This document shows, one piece after another, positions 8,989 to 10,247 of a stretch of DNA of 10,247 nt. A model generated the notes under the pieces. The model was given only the letters and a program-made list of their open reading frames with translations, made no database searches and was not told the DNA's origin. Numbering within the stretch: position 1 is the stretch's first letter; the number at the start of each line of letters is the position of its first letter. Source of the stretch: Smittium mucronatum (lineage: Eukaryota > Kickxellomycota > Harpellomycetes > Harpellales > Legeriomycetaceae); contig LSSL01003089.1 of the NCBI GenBank assembly GCA_001953115.1, positions 1 through 10,247 of the forward strand. Direction: 5' to 3'. A program made the position numbers and the translations under genes.

Positions 8989-9058
8989 GGGCGCTGGGTG
9001 ATCAAATCCAGTTAGATTTATTGTCACTGACTATATTATTCGTATTTCTAAAAAAAAG

Positions 9059-9556
9059 ATGGCATCCAAATTCTACTCTCTAGTTGCTAAGGACGATAAG
9101 GGCCATAACTATTCGTTTAGCCAGTTGCAGAATAAGGTTGTTCTTATTGTCAATGTCGCTTCTAAATGTGGTTTCACACCTCAGTACAAGGAGCTTGAAC
9201 ACCTATATAAGGCTCACGGCCATCAGGGTTTAGTTATCCTTGGTTTTCCCTGCAATCAGTTCGGTGAGCAAGAGCCTGGTACTCAGAAGGAAATCGCCGA
9301 CTTTTGTACTTTGAACTACGGCGTCACTTTCCCTATTATGGAGAAAATCGATGTAAATGGGGCTAAAACCAATCCAGCCTATGAATATCTAAAGGAGCAG
9401 ATCCCAGGGGCCTTGGGTCTCAAAGACGTCAAGTGGAACTTTGAGAAGTTTTTGATTGACTCCAATGGCAATGTTGTTGACCGGTATCCCTCCACTACGC
9501 CTCCCCTTAATATTGAGACTAAGATCAAATCTCTTATTTCTGAGATTAAGCACTGA
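9059..9556 (+). CDS. GPX: Cysteine-type glutathione peroxidase (thioredoxin-dependent peroxidase)
   Basis: This 165-residue protein is complete and intronless. It reduces hydrogen peroxide and organic hydroperoxides. Members of this fungal branch (yeast Gpx2 and Gpx3/Hyr1) use a redox cysteine pair and thioredoxin rather than glutathione, and Gpx3 also passes the oxidation signal to Yap1. The single thioredoxin-fold domain shows the family landmarks. Cys37 in NVASKCGFTPQY is the peroxidatic cysteine, in the place of selenocysteine in animal enzymes. Gln71 follows the FPCNQFGEQEPG block, whose Cys65 is also conserved. Cys83 in DFCTLNYGVTFP is the usual resolving cysteine. Trp126-Asn127 in WNFEKFL complete the catalytic tetrad. 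The monomeric form is indicated by the lack of the animal oligomerisation loop. There is no signal peptide, so it is probably cytosolic; peripheral mitochondrial association occurs in some relatives. The start is secure: homology begins at once, an in-frame TGA lies at 8999-9001 with no ATG between, and A occupies -3. The coding DNA is far more balanced in base use than its surroundings. Confidence 0.97.
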   Translation: MASKFYSLVAKDDKGHNYSFSQLQNKVVLIVNVASKCGFTPQYKELEHLYKAHGHQGLVILGFPCNQFGEQEPGTQKEIADFCTLNYGVTFPIMEKIDVNGAKTNPAYEYLKEQIPGALGLKDVKWNFEKFLIDSNGNVVDRYPSTTPPLNIETKIKSLISEIKH

Positions 9557-9775
9557 TATATGCCTCAGTCAGGGATTTTATTTTTTATCTGATATCTTTT
9601 TGTGGATTGTCTTTTTATCCTAAATGCTTTAATTATCTAATGGAATTAGCGTCACTACTATAATGCTTTGCTTCTCTCTCTCCTTTAGTTTTTTTTATTT
9701 GAATTAGCCAATAAAATTTCTGAATTCCATTACCAAAAAAAAAGTTTATTTCTATTTCCATTTTTTATATTATCG
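9557..9775 (+). other. Peroxidase 3' region
   Basis: The 219 bases after the stop are T-rich with a CTCTCTCTCTCC pyrimidine run (about 9672-9683) and contain the likely polyadenylation signal. No second gene is seen. T-rich and pyrimidine-rich sequence around an AATAAA is usual for a fungal 3' end. Confidence 0.5.
9710..9715 (+). terminator. Candidate polyadenylation signal AATAAA
   Basis: AATAAA occurs 154 bases after the peroxidase stop, preceded by a T-run and followed by a short A-run at 9735-9743. It is the only canonical hexamer in the first 200 bases after the gene. Fungal signals are loose, and in AT-rich DNA the hexamer can occur by chance. Confidence 0.45.
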
Positions 9776-9854
9776 ACACTAAGCCAGCTGCTTAAAGCTG
9801 ACCAGATAGTACCAGAGAGCTGTATATTGCATACAGGCTATCTGTACTTAGTGT
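9776..9854 (+). other. Cloverleaf-like nested inverted repeats, possible structured RNA or small foldback element
   Basis: Three levels of perfect pairing fit within 79 bases. The outer stem is ACACTAAG (9776-9783) with CTTAGTGT (9847-9854). Inside it are a first hairpin, CAGCT (9785-9789) with AGCTG (9796-9800), and a second, compound hairpin, CAGATAG (9803-9809) with CTATCTG (9838-9844) enclosing CTGTAT (9820-9825) with ATACAG (9831-9836). The stems contain many GC pairs in an AT-rich setting. It lacks a T-loop (GGTTCRA) and is not a tRNA, and I see no C/D or H/ACA boxes. It may be a short foldback transposon, a 3' structural element of the peroxidase transcript, or an unknown RNA. The strand is not determined by the symmetry; plus is given because of the neighbouring gene. 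Confidence 0.4.
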
Positions 9855-9870
9855 TTATCAATAACTAAAC

Positions 9871-9939
9871 GCTCTAATAAGAAAAAAAGAGCAGGAAAGC
9901 AAAAAAAAAAACGATTGAGATCTCAAAAGGATTTCAATC
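9871..9939. repeat. Cluster of small hairpins with A-tracts
   Basis: Directly after the nested structure come GCTCT (9871-9875) with AGAGC (9888-9892), a run of eleven A (9901-9911), a perfect 12-base palindrome TTGAGATCTCAA (9915-9926), and GATTGA (9913-9918) with TCAATC (9934-9939). Individually these are short. Their density between the peroxidase and the reverse transcriptase fragment is what deserves note. The A-tract could be the tail of a retroposed sequence ending at about 9911. Confidence 0.35.
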
Positions 9940-9995
9940 CTAAAACCAAAAAAAAGTAAGAAAACACGGAAAGCCCTTTTGATTTTTTATTTTAA

Positions 9996-10247
9996 TCTAA
10001 CCAACCATGGACTGATATCACCATGGCATTAAGTGATACACCTAATAACAAGGCTCCTGGGTCTGATGGAATACCCAGTGAGGTATGGAAACTGGTGGTC
10101 ACTGAAAAAATTCCAGAGTCAAAAATGGCAAAAATTATTTTCAAAATTATCAATATTATGTACGATTCTGGGGAAATCCCAACTAATATGGACACTAGTA
10201 TAGTAGTGCCGGTCCCTAAAAAGGGAGATATGAAAGACCCCAATAAT
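9996..10247 (+). CDS. Non-LTR (LINE) retrotransposon reverse transcriptase, partial
   Basis: This 84-codon frame runs off the right edge of the window. It carries the N-terminal fingers signature of LINE-type reverse transcriptases: a WTDITMAL lead-in, then the NNKAPGSDGIPSEVWK block around 10041-10090, and VVPVPKKGDMKDPNN at the end, which in the family continues into NYR. The catalytic YxDD palm motif would lie beyond the window. The enzyme copies the element's RNA at a nicked target site. The frame is preceded by TAA at 9993-9995 and another TAA at 9957-9959, and no endonuclease or earlier ORF2 sequence is seen upstream, so the copy looks 5'-truncated or broken. The first ATG is at 10023, inside the conserved part, and is not a credible native start. 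The opposite-strand frame here is only its shadow. The clade cannot be fixed from this fragment. Confidence 0.85.

Noticed and set aside
9776..9854. tRNA gene
   Set aside because: The fold is cloverleaf-like, but there is no T-loop GGTTCRA, no recognisable anticodon arm and no A/B box promoter.
9992..10243. Minus-strand open frame of 83 codons
   Set aside because: It lies exactly opposite the LINE reverse transcriptase frame, which has clear family motifs. It is an antisense shadow.

Overview
This is an eukaryotic, very AT-rich window. It contains one clear intact gene and the edge of a retrotransposon. The intact gene (9059-9556, + strand) encodes a 165-residue, intronless, cysteine-type glutathione peroxidase of the yeast Gpx2/Gpx3 (Hyr1) kind. 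It has a TATA box upstream and a plausible AATAAA signal downstream. The protein sequence, the absence of introns and the A/T-dominated intergenic DNA point to a fungus. A non-LTR retrotransposon next door and the long gene-poor AT stretches fit an early-diverging (zygomycete-grade) fungus better than a compact ascomycete yeast genome, but that placement is an inference.

Layout. 1-1300: AT-rich DNA without a recognisable gene. Its left edge has a G-rich polypurine run on the minus strand followed by TG, which could be the end of an LTR retrotransposon running off the window. 1300-5080: extreme AT-rich, low-complexity DNA with homopolymer runs and TA microsatellites; I see no gene. 5081-5500: a distinctive repeat element. 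A degenerate array of about 21 bp units lies at 5103-5330, and an inverted copy of its first units lies at 5405-5498, so the whole segment is a long imperfect foldback. 5500-7000: AT-rich DNA with one 111-codon open stretch that lacks an ATG near its beginning and has no recognisable family. 7000-8900: less AT-biased DNA, probably old decayed mobile DNA. It contains a TTAA-anchored, piggyBac-like terminus at 7879 and a 37-codon ATG ORF just inside it. 8900-9560: the peroxidase promoter and gene. 9560-9995: the gene's 3' region, then a dense cluster of nested inverted repeats (9776-9940) that can fold as a cloverleaf-like structure. 9996-10247: the fingers region of a LINE-type reverse transcriptase, cut by the window edge.

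The peroxidase is the only host gene I can support. It would detoxify hydroperoxides, probably with thioredoxin as reductant, and may signal oxidative stress as yeast Gpx3 does. Most of the rest looks like eroded mobile DNA and unconstrained AT-rich spacer. The items most worth a second look are the inverted 21 bp repeat array, the nested-hairpin segment between the peroxidase and the LINE, the piggyBac-like end and the possible LTR/polypurine junction at the left edge.
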